This document shows positions 1 to 11,609 of a stretch of DNA of 64,000 nt, one piece after another. Under the pieces are notes generated by a model. That model did not search any database, was not told where the DNA came from, and worked only from the letters and a program-made list of their open reading frames with translations. Numbering within the stretch: position 1 is the first letter of the stretch; every line of letters begins with the position of its first letter. The stretch is from Scleromitrula shiraiana (lineage: Eukaryota; Ascomycota; Leotiomycetes; Helotiales; Sclerotiniaceae), in NCBI GenBank assembly GCA_028455995.1, contig JABELC010000008.1, forward strand, positions 1,611,501-1,675,500, read 5' to 3'. The position numbers were made by a program, and so were the translations under genes.

Positions 1-1050
1 CTCCATCGTCTAGGACTCATCAAACTCATGGGCTTTGTTGCAAATCTCTATCCAGCAAAGGATCGAGCACGATTCGGCCGTTGTGCATTGAATCTGCTTG
101 GTTTGAAGGATGTAAAAATTGCATATGGGACCGTTGGATGGGAAAAGGAAGAAGAACCTGGTTCTTACGAATTGCAAAAACAGCTCATGGCGCCTGAGAA
201 TAACATCACCGAAAGGGGATCTGACCTGCTACTTGAACTTTATGAAAAAGCCAAAGAGAGCGGGCAAAAACTTACTTTATTGCTAATATCATCTTTACAA
301 GATATCTCTGAGTTTTCAGAAGCTCACCCTGAGTTATTCTTACAAAACACTGAAAAAATCGTTTTTCAAGGTGGTTACGTGTACCACGAGGGGAAGCTTC
401 ACCCTGATGCACCAGTCCAAAACAACACTTTCAACTTGACTGCTGCAAAGAAGTTCTACGCCATGATTGAGAACCGAGTAGAAACTGTTGCTTGGACCAA
501 AGCAATAGCATTTGATGTTCCACTTCCTGGCAGCGATATTGTTGAATTTGACAAAACGAATCACCCCTTAGGCAAGCATTTAATGGAGGTTCAAGAAGCG
601 CAGGAAAGGCAATACTTTAATTCAGCCATGGGAGACCCAGACAAACGACATTCCCCATATCATGATCCTGCATGGTATTTGGGGAAAAGAACCACTTGGT
701 TGGAGAAGCATCCTAACAATCTTAAAGGCCCGGGGAGCTACGAAAGTATTGTGCCATATTGCAAATTTACCATGTATGATGCATTCGCTGCACTCGGCAC
801 CCTCGATCTGGGTATTTTGCTCAAATTGGACGTACTAGAGCCATATCAAGGCTGGGGAATGCACAAAGTGGTTGGGGTACAAAAAGGCGACCCAAACTTT
901 CCAGGGCCTCACCCTGATGAAACATTGAACATTGGGCCTGGTCTGAAAAAGACGCAAATTCCTAAATTGCAAACTACCATGGGAGCTCTGCTCAAGGGTT
1001 CTTTGTATTATGCCGTTACGCAAGGATTTACGAAGGGATACGCTGGATAG
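1..1050 (+). CDS. Nucleoside hydrolase-like protein, 5'-truncated by the window edge
   Basis: The reading frame is open from base 1 and closes with TAG at 1048-1050. An ATG at 28 lies in frame, but the nine codons before it also read as protein, so the true start is probably left of the window. The visible part is about 349 residues. It resembles the inosine/uridine-preferring nucleoside hydrolase fold: a 'TLLLISSLQDI' strand where the family has its GPLTNLA segment, then 'KIVFQGGYVYHEG' like the family's IVIMGG motif, then 'NNTFNLTAAKKFYAMI' in the place of the substrate-contacting N-x-x-x-DPEAA segment, and a late 'YDAFAAL' resembling the HDPLA motif. The N-terminal DxDxxxDD calcium site would lie outside the window, so catalytic competence cannot be judged. 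These enzymes split the N-glycosidic bond of nucleosides. No intron is needed in the visible part. The family call is moderate, from motif order only. Confidence 0.6.
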   Translation, partial: LHRLGLIKLMGFVANLYPAKDRARFGRCALNLLGLKDVKIAYGTVGWEKEEEPGSYELQKQLMAPENNITERGSDLLLELYEKAKESGQKLTLLLISSLQDISEFSEAHPELFLQNTEKIVFQGGYVYHEGKLHPDAPVQNNTFNLTAAKKFYAMIENRVETVAWTKAIAFDVPLPGSDIVEFDKTNHPLGKHLMEVQEAQERQYFNSAMGDPDKRHSPYHDPAWYLGKRTTWLEKHPNNLKGPGSYESIVPYCKFTMYDAFAALGTLDLGILLKLDVLEPYQGWGMHKVVGVQKGDPNFPGPHPDETLNIGPGLKKTQIPKLQTTMGALLKGSLYYAVTQGFTKGYAG

Positions 1051-1849
1051 ATGATGTGGATTGGGTACATTAACAGGCTTGTCTACATTTAGCATGGAGT
1101 TGTACGGAGTTTTTGGACTTGGCTACATCAGATTTTAGTATAGAGTTTGAACTGGAGTTGGGGGATATACCACGGGGGGTGTTTGGATTTGGACAGAGCG
1201 GAGTCATGGTACGGGTGTCAATATGGGATCTGTCTAGTTAGACAGAAAGAATATATCATTAGATTTGCAAGCGTGCATAAACATATAGACGAATCAATAC
1301 AGCGTTATTTTATATATAACTCTTGAATTTGAGGTTATTCATTTTCTCAAGTCTGTTCAGAAAGTAAATAACCAAATATATTCTACATAAATACATACTT
1401 AATGTTCGTGTAAGATATGTATATTCATCTAGTTTTAAATTTCAGAAATATATATTTTAATCATAACATATAATGATTAGCAGTCAACTGAACGGACTAT
1501 CAAAATTTGAGCAGCTCGATACGAAAACGGATAGACGTGGAGAAATCCGCATTCGGATACCAGCAATACCCCAATTAACAACAACTTCAATTTCTTGAGG
1601 GGATACTATTATGTTTGCAAGTCGGATGAAAACAAAGAACTGCAAAAGTAATTATTTCACTGTTTTCAAAACACATCATGCTGAAACACCCTCACATTCA
1701 ACAATATAATTCTCTCTCTCGCTCAACTTAATTCTTAACCTCTTCCTACTACGATCAAACAACACAATTCCACACAATCCCATGCAAGTCAATACGCTTC
1801 CCTCCAACAAACCCCACGAAAAACTTAAAAAATAAAATTCAAACCAACA
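1051..1849. other. Intergenic, AT-rich
   Basis: No coding frame is convincing here. The stretch 1310-1480 is AT-rich and holds a GTCTGTTCA word at 1351-1359 that recurs in other gaps of the window (see findings). The last 150 bases are CA/CT-rich and look like the leader of the next gene. Confidence 0.6.
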
Positions 1850-2860
1850 ATGTCGCAGCTAGACTCAAACAGCCCCCCCACCCCCCTAATAAACCGACCC
1901 CGCCCCATCCCAACCTGGGTACACATCCCCTCACCCTCCCCAGAGTCTCCACCCACCTCCCCCCCACCACCACCGCCCTCCCAACTCCCCACCCAATCCC
2001 CTTCCCCATCTGCACCGCAAACTACCACTCTCACCCCACCACCAACACTCCATCTTCGTTCTTCCTCCCCATCGCCTTATAATTACCTTTCGGGCAACGA
2101 ACAGGAGATTTCGGAGTCCGCGTTGGGGAGGGATATACCTTTCTACGGGCATACTGATCTCGATACTGTATCTCATGAACAAGCTGAATTTGAAGCTGGT
2201 GAGAAGGGCGATGGATTGGGATCGGGATTGGGATTGGGGCCGACGATTATCCCTGCTGCGCATTTCTATAACTGCAACTCCAACTCTACTACTGCTGCTC
2301 CTCACGCTATCAACAGAGATGAAAACGAGAATACGAAAAGTCCAAATGATAAAACAGAAAAAGATCTCAGTCTTAATCTTACGACATCGGAATTATGTAC
2401 ATTGCGGGATATCGAGCCCGATTTTGGGCGGGGATTAGGATTAACATTTGAAGGAGACCATAGTGAAGGGATGGGAAATGGGAAGGGAGATGATTATGAC
2501 GTTAATTTTGATTGGGATTGGGTCATTATTCCCGAGGATGGATTTTTAGCTTCTGGTGGTGGTGGTGGGGATAAGGGGAGGAATAGTTTGGCTGAGACTG
2601 GTAGAGATGATCGCGAAGGTAAAGATAAATTTCAATCTAATGTTGATGCTAAGGGTAAGGTTAGATTTGATCTTGATAGGGAGGGGGAGGAAGGTGATGG
2701 GTTTGGAGTTGGAAGGGAGGAGAGGGGTGTGGAGAAGGTGGGGAAAGGGAGGAAGATGGGGAAGGGAGGGAAGGGAGCGAAGGGAGAGAAGGGAGGGAAG
2801 GGGAAAGAGAAAGAGAAAGAGAAAGTATCAACTTTAAGATTTTTATTTGGGTTTCTGTAG
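1850..2860 (+). CDS. Hypothetical low-complexity Pro/Ser- and Gly/Lys-rich protein
   Basis: This is a single open frame of 336 residues with an ATG in good context (ACCAACAATGTC) after a CA-rich leader, ending with TAG. Residues about 5-75 are dominated by Pro, Ser and Thr, including an uninterrupted proline run. The middle (about 80-250) is acidic and mixed and contains 'FDWDWVIIPEDGF' and a short Gly run. The end (about 285-330) is an array of K-G-x-G/E-K-G units followed by KEKEKEK and a hydrophobic 'LRFLFGFL' tail. No domain is recognisable. The strongly biased composition makes it hard to tell a true protein from a chance frame, but the length, the start context and the mixed central part favour a real gene. 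Proline-rich and lysine-rich ends suggest a disordered protein; function unknown. Confidence 0.55.
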   Translation: MSQLDSNSPPTPLINRPRPIPTWVHIPSPSPESPPTSPPPPPPSQLPTQSPSPSAPQTTTLTPPPTLHLRSSSPSPYNYLSGNEQEISESALGRDIPFYGHTDLDTVSHEQAEFEAGEKGDGLGSGLGLGPTIIPAAHFYNCNSNSTTAAPHAINRDENENTKSPNDKTEKDLSLNLTTSELCTLRDIEPDFGRGLGLTFEGDHSEGMGNGKGDDYDVNFDWDWVIIPEDGFLASGGGGGDKGRNSLAETGRDDREGKDKFQSNVDAKGKVRFDLDREGEEGDGFGVGREERGVEKVGKGRKMGKGGKGAKGEKGGKGKEKEKEKVSTLRFLFGFL

Positions 2861-3895
2861 GCTTTTCCCCCCTTTCTTTTCCATCGTATTTTACCCTGAA
2901 TTTATTCTTGTTTTGAAATGGGGGAATAAGAAGACGAAATTGCATGGGAGTAAAATGGAAATTGCAATTTGGGATCTATGAATATATGCTAATACCTCAC
3001 AAACAGAATGTCGGTTAAGGGATATACTCCCAGCGGAAAGGTATGAGCCACATATCTACGATAGCATCATGTCGATGAGGGAAGAGTCACTCTATAATGA
3101 AAAGCGAACGGTTGAAATAAAAGACATGTAGGTGAACTCTGAAGAAGGGGAGAGAGCTCGAAGGAGAAATCTAGCAATCGGTTATGAAATAAGATGGTGG
3201 GATCGATGAATCCAGAATATTTTTTTTATTCAATTCTATTCGATATCTAGGATCTCTTGATTGATGTAATATTTTAAATTGATTGATACCAATCAGGCAA
3301 TCGTACCCTCACACTTTTAATTTTGTATAATGAAGCAAAATCGATATTCACTTGAATCCAACAACGTGATAACATTGGAATGAATTCACTAAAAAACACA
3401 CGTTTCCCCTTGGAGCCGTAATTCATTTGAGTTTAGTTAAATATTGTAGTAATTGGGATGAAATAGTTTAACAAACAAATAGATATGAATTGAGTTGAGT
3501 TATCTTATGTGGCGATGTTATATTACTCTACGTTTCTAAGAGGGGAAAAGAAAAAAAAAATGCAAAAGAGAAAAAATCAAATGGTATTGTTGCTCCGCAT
3601 TGTATCCTTCTATATATCCATCAATCCATGCATCCTATCCGGTAGCCCGATTTTGTTCGAATCTGAGTGTCTATATCGTTCTATTTAGATCGAAGACTCA
3701 CTCTCCATTCGTTCCAAGCTCGTGGAATCTATCCATCTTTCCCCCTCCACCCAATCATTAAATCCCCCATATTTGCTCCATTCTGATTCATTACAACTCC
3801 CTATCCCCATTCTGACCATCCCATCGCCCATTCCCTCATTCCAATCCCCGTCTCTCATCTCTCATCCCATCCCTCATTCCATATCCCCCAAAAAT
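2861..3895. other. Intergenic, no gene seen
   Basis: AT-rich sequence with stops in all frames, ending in a C/T-rich stretch (about 3720-3900). That stretch is the opposite strand of the tail and 3' flank of the small minus-strand gene beside it. Confidence 0.55.
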
Positions 3896-4066
3896 CTATC
3901 TCCTAATCATCCTCCTCTCCCACTCCAAAGCCTGACTCTCCGTCCTCGTAGGCGTATGGAAGAAATCCTGAGGTCCGTTGCCATGTTTCGCGCTTTCGGG
4001 ATATGAGATTCTCCATCCCTTTTTGATTGATTGCCAAAAGGTGGTGATGGAGTTTAAGATAGACAT
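3896..4066 (-). CDS. Small hypothetical protein, 56 residues
   Basis: On the minus strand an ATG at 4066 opens a 56-residue frame closed by TAG at 3896-3898. The protein begins MSILNSITTFWQSIKKGWR, continues through 'YPESAKHGNGPQDFFHTPTRTESQ' and ends 'ERRMIRR'. The evidence for a real gene is the leader: upstream on the minus strand runs a long C/A/T leader of the kind fungal mRNAs have, and the ATG sits in CCACAATGTC, close to the fungal consensus. Composition is mixed and protein-like, unlike the Pro-rich frame on the other strand. I recognise no family. It has an amphipathic N-terminal helix and a basic tail. It might also be the first exon of a longer gene. Function unknown. Confidence 0.5.
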   Translation of the reverse strand: MSILNSITTFWQSIKKGWRISYPESAKHGNGPQDFFHTPTRTESQALEWERRMIRR

Positions 4067-6146
4067 TGTGGTTTTGTTTGTTGTGGTGAGGAGGGATGTT
4101 TGTAGTTGTGTAGGTGAGGTGAGGAAGTTAGATGTGTGGTTTGATTCGATATACGATACGAGGTACAAATAAGGTAAGTAATAGGATGTATTGTAAGACC
4201 GATATAAAGTCTAAACTTCAACTTTAGAGTATAAAAATCTGTAGATCTGATCTGCACTACAAATCATCCCAACGGGTACTCGCCATCATATATATACTCC
4301 CATGATCACATAGCCCTACGCGCACCCCAAGCAAATAGCCGACCATCCATTCGTCCTAACCAATAAGAAAAAACATTTCGCCATACAGAATTTTTCTTTC
4401 CTTTTCTATTCTAGTTCATATAGTTCATATCAAAAAAATAGAGCATCTAGATCAAAATCTCAAACTTTTAAGACCTTCGAATCCAATTGTCACTGTGGCG
4501 TACGCCGAGATTTCTCCTACACTCGCCGAAGTAAGCCGTGACTTTATGAGGATATATTCCGTGAAATTTTCATAGTTTCAGGAAAACTTTTGATAAGGAA
4601 TTTTCTGCTTATGAGGAAAATAGTTTGGATTGAGGCCTTTTTGTACCGGTATATTTTTGTAGTGAACTGTGTGAAGAAATAGAAAAAAGTTCTTTGGCGA
4701 AAGGAGTACGGAGTGTCGCGTACATGGATGCGAATGTTGTTCTTGCCGATGATGATGATGATGATGACTTGGCAATTGGCTGTAGCAGCTCTGGTCATCT
4801 ACATGTAACCTCAATTATTTTCAGCTTTTTTTCTTTGCTTCCTGGACCATCTCGGATTTGAACTACCTCACTTGAGATGACTGCAGAAATTTTGTACCAA
4901 GAAAAGTTGATTAGTTCTAGAAAGATGGATGAAGGTAGCATGACTCGACGTCTATCAAAATTTTATCCGACCTCACCCGATCAAACCATTTGCAGCTCTC
5001 TACATATCTCATCGAAGATTGAAGCTCATGTAATATTCTTTCATCTCGTACAAGAAAGTTTCTTTCCATGCAGTGTCCATTGATAAATTGTTACAGATGC
5101 AGTGCATCGTTGATTATCATTTGAGCTCAAGTGTCTCTCATAATCAGCCCCGGCCCCCGACTAATAAGTGACTACTCAAGTACAATGTATGTACCTATGT
5201 ACCTAGTAGGTAATTGCCACGAGAATTTCTTTGCATTAGGTACCTAGTTTTTCTGCAAGTTCCCGTCTTCTATTAGCTGCTAGAGTATCAGATATCTAGA
5301 TAATAGCGTGGTTTTCCATCTGCATATGCAGGTTCCCTTTTTAAAACGGCTTCGAGTTGTTTTAGGTCCATCACATGATGATGATATGAAAGGAATTGAA
5401 CTTCTGTTCCGTTTCCTATATCGTGGAAACAATATATTTGTTGCTTGAAGATCGTTCTTAGTTGTAGCATTGGTGAAGGACTGGCCAATAGGTAGAAAAT
5501 AGGGGGCGAATCTCGTGTCTCCACATGTTAATCCAGGCTTCTGGTACAAGTACTCACGATAATTTATCACGAGATAACCACGTGTGTGTAACTTCTTGGT
5601 AGCTACCTAGGTACCTTAGAATGTATCATCATTATCTTGTATCAGTGGAAAAGCTACCTGGGCATATATTTGTACTACAATACTGTGCCGCATCCATATT
5701 CTATTAATTTCCGTGTATGACCATAAAATCAATAGATATATCAATGAATATCCCAACCATCTCTAGAAAAGATTGAATCCTTCCTCTTTTATTCTCAATA
5801 CATCTTCTGTCATCGAAATGAAATTTCAATGTTGAAGTTTGGAATTTGAGTATGGATATCATACTAAAGAAATCCTCTCTCTCCACTTCTGTTCTTAGTT
5901 CGCGTTTGATACACCAATAACCTTGGAATGAAATGAGCCTTTCGTGGAAAGAATTATCATTCAGACGAATATCACCTCCCCATGAGATTCACCTGAAATT
6001 CACTTGGTACGAAATAACTGGGGGTTCAGCGGAAATTACCAATATGCCCGATCACTACGAACAAAACTTTGGGTTTGAATTCTTCAACTCTTCATCTTCA
6101 GCACCTTTTTGTCGTATTCGACAAATATCGAAAATTCTCCATCATC
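4067..6146. other. Intergenic, no gene seen
   Basis: About 2 kb without a convincing gene. A (GAT)n run of about seven units lies at 4748-4767; open frames crossing it on either strand are repeat-driven. The last 100 bases hold the leader of the rhodopsin-domain gene. An in-frame ATG at 6069 would add 26 residues to that gene, but I prefer the ATG at 6147. Confidence 0.55.
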
Positions 6147-7942
6147 ATGTCGAATACAAACCAGGTAATTCCAATTCATGACGGAGTCATCCATCTTGCA
6201 TATGCTGTGACAGGTTCGATAGTTTTGATGGTTTGTTTGAGAATGTTATTGCGACGACTCAAGGCTGAGCCATACTATCTTGACGATTGGTGGATGGTAG
6301 CTTCTTTGATTTTCACAGCTGGCGATACATCAGTTTATCCTGTTTTGGTATGTTTATAATCTTTTTGCTATCCAGATTTTTCCTCAATTCCAAGCCTGAA
6401 ATATTGAGTTAGAACTGATACATTGTTACCAGCACAAATGGGGAACACCCACACAAGAAGATTTTGCTTCACCAAGTGTAGCTATTCGAAAAGGCAATTC
6501 TTCTTTTCATCACGATCCGATTACATACTAATATAAAATAGGAGTTTTCGGCTTGAAATATCTGTTCTTCGCTAGAATATGCTATATGTCTTACATTTGG
6601 TGCATGAAAGCTTGTATTGTACAGAATAAAACTTCTCCAAAATCGTCATCTAAAGCTCGCTAATGATTAGAATAGTTGATATATTATAGACGTCTTACAG
6701 CGAAGCAAAGAGAATATCGCATGGTTTATTGGATGACCTGGATACTTGGATGTACTTGGATTAGCATCATGGTCATATATTTGACAGAATGTCGACCGTT
6801 TGATTTAACCTGGCAGGTGATACCAGAAGTTCCCAAGTGTTCTGTGAGTATCTTCTCCACACACTATCACATTGTTCTCGCTAATCTTTTGAAATCTCTT
6901 AGTATGGGGTGAGTAGTTTCTAGACGAGCTGCAAGTCGGTACTAATATATTTCAGAGAACTTCAAGTATGATTATGGGATTGGTGAGTAAATAGCCATCA
7001 GGTGCAATCTTCAACTAACTCTTCTAGATGAACATTATAACAGATTTTGTAGTCATTGCTATTCCAATTCCAATGATTTATCGGACTTTGTTGCCCTTAA
7101 GGTATGAATTCTCTCTCTCCATTGTGCTTAGATTTCCGGAAGCCTGATCAGGAATTAGATTGAAGCTCGAAATATCGGCGGTCTTTCTAGTCGGAGTTTT
7201 TGTAAGTAACAACCATTCCACAAATAGTATCGTTCTAACAATCCTACTAGCTTGTTGTTGTATCAACTTTACGCTTAATCATGATGACCAGAAATATTGA
7301 AGCAGAAGCCAGATTTATTTGGGGCATGTTTGAATGTTTGGGAGAGGTATGCAGGCATCATGGGAAGTTGTGTCAGCTTCACTAATTGATCTCTTATAGT
7401 GCATGTTCGCCAACGCGCCCATCATCCATGGTCTTTTCCGATTTTACCGGAACAAATGTACCATGAGAAAAATTTTGGAAGATCAGGCTAGAGTGAGGAC
7501 TGCCACTCAGTTCACTCGATTGGCAAATGGTGATGATATCGAGCTTGTATCAAAGAATAAATATGGCGAAGCATCCGCTTTACATCCATGTACTGTGTGT
7601 TTTTCGACTCCTTTCCAAATACTTCTTAGATATTGGCATAAGCTAATTAAGTGTGTCTAACTCTAGCTCGGTAAAGGTAAAGAATCCACGGAGAATTCCT
7701 TCTCAGACGATACTCAGCATATCCTCACTCATTTCAACATCGTACGCACTGTCGAAGTTACCCAGAGTGTTGGCCGGGCCGACCCTGCACATCCAATCTG
7801 TCCATCAGATCCCCTCCGAGGAGGTGTTGGAAATGTAGAGACGCACGTCGTCTCAACTCAGAATTTCAATCAACCACCCACCAGAACGGAAGTCTATCCC
7901 GGCCGCGATCCATATACCTACGAAATCGCAATAGCTAAATGA
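6147..7942 (+). CDS. Fungal rhodopsin-domain integral membrane protein
   Basis: Eleven exons join in frame to 407 residues: 6147-6347, 6433-6493, 6542-6618, 6676-6843, 6903-6908, 6956-6982, 7028-7101, 7159-7201, 7251-7346, 7400-7594, 7667-7942. The start MSNTNQVIPIHDGV is followed by a TM segment, a basic loop, and 'YYLDDWWMVASLIF', the paired-Asp signature of the fungal rhodopsin-like (PTH11-related, satellite rhodopsin) family. Further TM segments follow ('LGCTWISIMVIYL', 'ITDFVVIAIPIPMIYRTLLPL', 'ISAVFLVGVFLVVVSTLRL', 'WGMFECLGECMFANAPIIHGLFRFY'). The C-terminal tail is hydrophilic (last 90 residues). Seven TM helices are typical of the family, whose members are mostly orphan receptors or membrane proteins of unknown ligand. 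Exon 5 is only six bases. Intron 2 appears to use a GC donor (6494). Small exons are the least certain part of the model. Confidence 0.75.
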
Positions 7943-8752
7943 GATCATTCGCTGATTGTTCAAGTTACCTTACCTAAGAATACTCTGGATTTTGTGTCCA
8001 TTCTCTGGTCTTATTCCTGGCGTTTTGTTTGTTCATGTGAACTGGGCTGGTGGCGGATATTTGAGTTTGGAAAATAGATCATGATACATGATGGGACTCT
8101 TTTCCCCCAAAAATTTGGGTATAATTTTTGCTTAGACTGTTCATCAGCACTGGCTATCTGGTGAATTGGTTGTCTTCAAGCTTGTATGGTTTATTTTCAC
8201 GCACATTTGTGTGCAGGGTTCATAGTATTTCTTTCACTTTCTGAGTGATTTTTTGCAGCATGGCGTGCAAGGAGTTGGTTAGATACCCATGCTTAAACAA
8301 GCAAAAGTTGTCATTCAATAAAACAAAATAAAAGAGTATCGAATGCTCTATAATATAACCTTCATGGGCTCCATGTTCTAGACCGATCGTGCGCATGAGT
8401 GAACTCTAGATCCTAGTATATATGCAGCCAGATGAGTTCGTGTTGAATGAGCTTGGTCTAGATAGATTGTAAAGTCAACATACTAGTGCTAAGGGAAGAA
8501 TTAAGAGAGAATATTAACAACTACCTCAGATACTTACGCATCATGTACATACTATGTAACACTGCTATGGATGAGTATTGAGATGATTTGAAGGCGTCGT
8601 GAGCATATTACGGCTGGCGATAGAGACGCGACATGTAAATATTACACGCTAGCACATGATAGCACAATTTTTGTAGAAGATCTCCAATAATCAACCAATT
8701 CCCAAGATCAGTTGCATTAAGCTCCAGATGCTTGGCCAATCCATACAAGCCA
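7943..8752. other. Intergenic, no gene seen
   Basis: 3' flank of the membrane-protein gene and 5' flank of MSS1. There are only short interrupted frames and no distinctive motif. Confidence 0.6.
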
Positions 8753-10590
8753 ATGCTACGAGGTGCACCTGTTAGATGCAGGAATTTTAAATACAATGTC
8801 ATTCCCTACTTATCTGTCAAGAATACTCCGCGCAGGCCTTTCATATCGTGGACTGAGCCTTACACATCTGTAAATCTACTTCCTCGTCCTAAACACCCAC
8901 ATGCGTCTTATCATACCCGGTCAAATATTAGCTTTGGGTTCGAGAATGATACCATATATGCCCTTTCGACGGCAGCTGGTAGGGCGGGTATAGCGATTAT
9001 TCGCATCTCTGGTCCCGCATCCCTCGACGTAGGACAACTCAATGTACTTCCAGACCTCACAATTTATTGACCAGAACAGATCTATCGAAACCTTTGTCCA
9101 TCGAAACCACTTCCCAAACCTCGATTCGCTGCACTGAGAACCCTTTACGAAACATCTCCTTCGGCCCAAAATATCCTTGATTCCGATGCTCTTATCCTTT
9201 ACTTCCCCGCTCCAAAGACGGTTACAGGAGAAGACGTGTTGGAATTACATATACACGGGGGTCCAGCTACTGTAAAAGCAGTGCTGGGTGCTATACCAAA
9301 GTGTACATCTACCGCTAAAATCCGATATGCAGAACCGGGGGAATTTACTCGTCGCGCATTTCAAAATAATAGGCTTGATTTGGCGCAGGTGGAGGCATTG
9401 AGCGATACTTTATCTGCGGAAACAGAACAGCAGCGTCGCGCGGCTGTGCGGGGCAATTCGGGGAATTTGGGTCGTACATATGAAGAATGGCGTCAGCAAT
9501 TGTTGTATGCAAGAGGAGAATTGGAGGCATTGATTGATTTTTCGGAGGATCAACATTTTGATGAGTCGCCTGCTGAGCTTTTATCGAGTGTCACCGCACA
9601 AGTTGAAGTTATGTTGGATTCGATTGCGGCACATGAGGCGGCAAGTCACCGAGGAGAATTGTTGAAGAAAGGAATTCGAATTTCTTTACTAGGACCACCT
9701 AATGCTGGCAAAAGTTCTTTATTAAATCGGATTGTTGGTAGAGAAGCTTCAATTGTTAGTCAAGAAGCTGGGACGACTCGGGACATTGTAGAAGTTAGTT
9801 TGGATATTCGTGGGTATCTTTGCACATTTGCAGATACTGCCGGACTCAGAACTCAATCTTTACGAGGCGGAATCTGCGGGGAAACGGATTCTGTCATCGG
9901 GATTGTCGAACAGGAAGGTATTAAACGAGCAAAGGCGAAGGCAAATGAGTCAGATGTTATTATAGCACTTGCCAGTGTTGAGCGGTCTGACTTCCGGAAC
10001 GGCTGGGAAATTCGCTACGATCTTGAAACATTCGATATTGCGGCTAGAGCCTCTAAATCCATAGTCGTCATTAATAAGTCTGATTCAGTGACCCCTGAGA
10101 TCATGTCAGAACTTTTAAATGACTTCAAAAGATCTCAAACGAGCATTTTCAACGACCATTCTATTCCACTGATGGCAATATCTTGTAAAGATGCCCAAAT
10201 ATCATCAAGTCAGGGAAGTGTCAATGAATTTGTCGATGAATTGGTCGGTATTTTTAGCAGTATGACGTCTTTACCTACAGAGTTTGAGGATTTGCTTGGG
10301 GTTACAGAACGTCAGCGCCAGCTTCTCACAGCCTGCTCAGCCCATTTGTTGGACTTTGTCAATGAAGCACAAACTCAGCAGCAGTACGGCGAAGAACACG
10401 ATTGTGACATCGTCTTGGCGGCTGAGCATTTGAGATCCGCCGCGAATTGTTTGTCCCGGATTACTGGGAGAGGTGAAGCTGGTGATGTAGAGGAAGTCTT
10501 GGGGGTTGTATTTGAAAAGTAAGTTGGATGTTTTCTCTCAATCTGATCAGTCACTGACCATTAGCCCTTAGATTTTGTGTAGGGAAGTAA
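8753..10590 (+). CDS. MSS1: Mitochondrial tRNA modification GTPase (MnmE/TrmE family)
   Basis: Three exons (8753-9028, 9080-10518, 10572-10590) give 577 residues. MnmE with its partner MnmG/Mto1 installs the aminomethyl-type modification on U34 of mitochondrial tRNAs. The N-terminal TrmE domain shows 'DTIYALSTAAGRAGIAIIRISGP' and 'GEDVLELHIHGGPATVKAV'. The embedded G domain has the P-loop GPPNAGKS (about 297-304), DTAG (about 344) and NKSD (about 424-427). The catalytic C-terminus FCVGK comes only from the last 19-nt exon: the uninterrupted frame would stop inside the GTAAGT donor at 10519 and lose it. Intron 1 removal restores GPASLD-IYRNLCP. The N-terminus before residue 60 is basic, as for a mitochondrial presequence. 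The open frame extends seven codons upstream of the ATG, but without another ATG. Confidence 0.95.
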
Positions 10591-11609
10591 GAGATTATTT
10601 CAATTTCACTGTTCTATATCGATTTCAAATGATTATGGCTGAAAGATAAAATATATTTTTTGTCTTTTCTAATATCAAAAAACGCTCCCAAATGTTAAGA
10701 ATACCGAAAACAAGATAAAAAAAAGAGGCGAAAAATCTATCTAATGGAAAACAAATACCCAAAAATCAGACCAGAAAAGAAAAGACTCCCTTGCAATGCA
10801 AATGCCTTCGTTCCCATCATCATCGTCGTCGTCGCATCAATATTCCAACAAACCACCCACCCCTGACTTCACTCCCCGCCAGCTCAAAAGAAACCCGCCT
10901 CAATAATTCTATAACACAAACGTCTATCTCCAGCTCCCCAAAAAATCAATTGGAAAAGTGATAACAAATAGGAAAAGGCCCAAATGTTTCGTACAACGGC
11001 CAACATATGAGGTAGATCTCATATGCAGATGCAATGCAATGCAACATTCCATCCACACACATTTCACCCAACCAACCAACCAACCAACTCGCCAATCTCA
11101 CTATTGGATCTCATATGAACTGCCACCCAACTAACCAACCAACCTATCAAACACATGTAATACGAAAAAAACAAATAAAGAAACCGTTAGAAAAAACAAG
11201 AAACATTGAATAAACTCCGATAAAATGCGTGTACGTCCGTCCGTCTATAATGATATTTTTTTTGGTATATGTCGAATATGTATGCATGCTGAGAAATCAA
11301 AGAGAGAAGAGAAGAAAAGGGAAAGAAGAAATAGATGTGTAAAACAGAGATCCCGCGAGGGTTGGAAATGTATATGCCGTGCTGTGTGCTTTTTTGGTGT
11401 ATCTATCGTGTATCGTGCTGTTCTGTTGCGCCGGTAAAATGCTGGGTGGTCGCGAGACCATTCGTTGTAATACAGAAAAAAGATCAAATAAATCTATATC
11501 GTTCGCTCGTAAAGAAGAAAATGATCGCTCGCTCGATCGCTTGTCAAAATGAATAAAAATAATGGAGAGGAGATCTCATGCTGATGAGATGGGTAGATAG
11601 ATAGACAAT
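10591..11609. other. Intergenic / untranslated, no gene seen
   Basis: This is the 3' flank of MSS1 and the 3' flank of the minus-strand GRGGYN gene (convergent). It contains short CCAA repeats (about 11069-11092) and A-rich runs, without a supported coding frame. Confidence 0.55.

Noticed and set aside
3722..4006. Plus-strand Pro/Ser/Ile-rich frame of 94 residues
   Set aside because: It has no ATG at the start, is compositionally the antisense of the minus-strand small gene and its CT-rich flank, and shows no protein-like blocks.
4578..4814. His-rich minus-strand frame
   Set aside because: The histidine run is only the GAT repeat at 4748-4767 read in antisense; the rest is AT-rich intergenic DNA.
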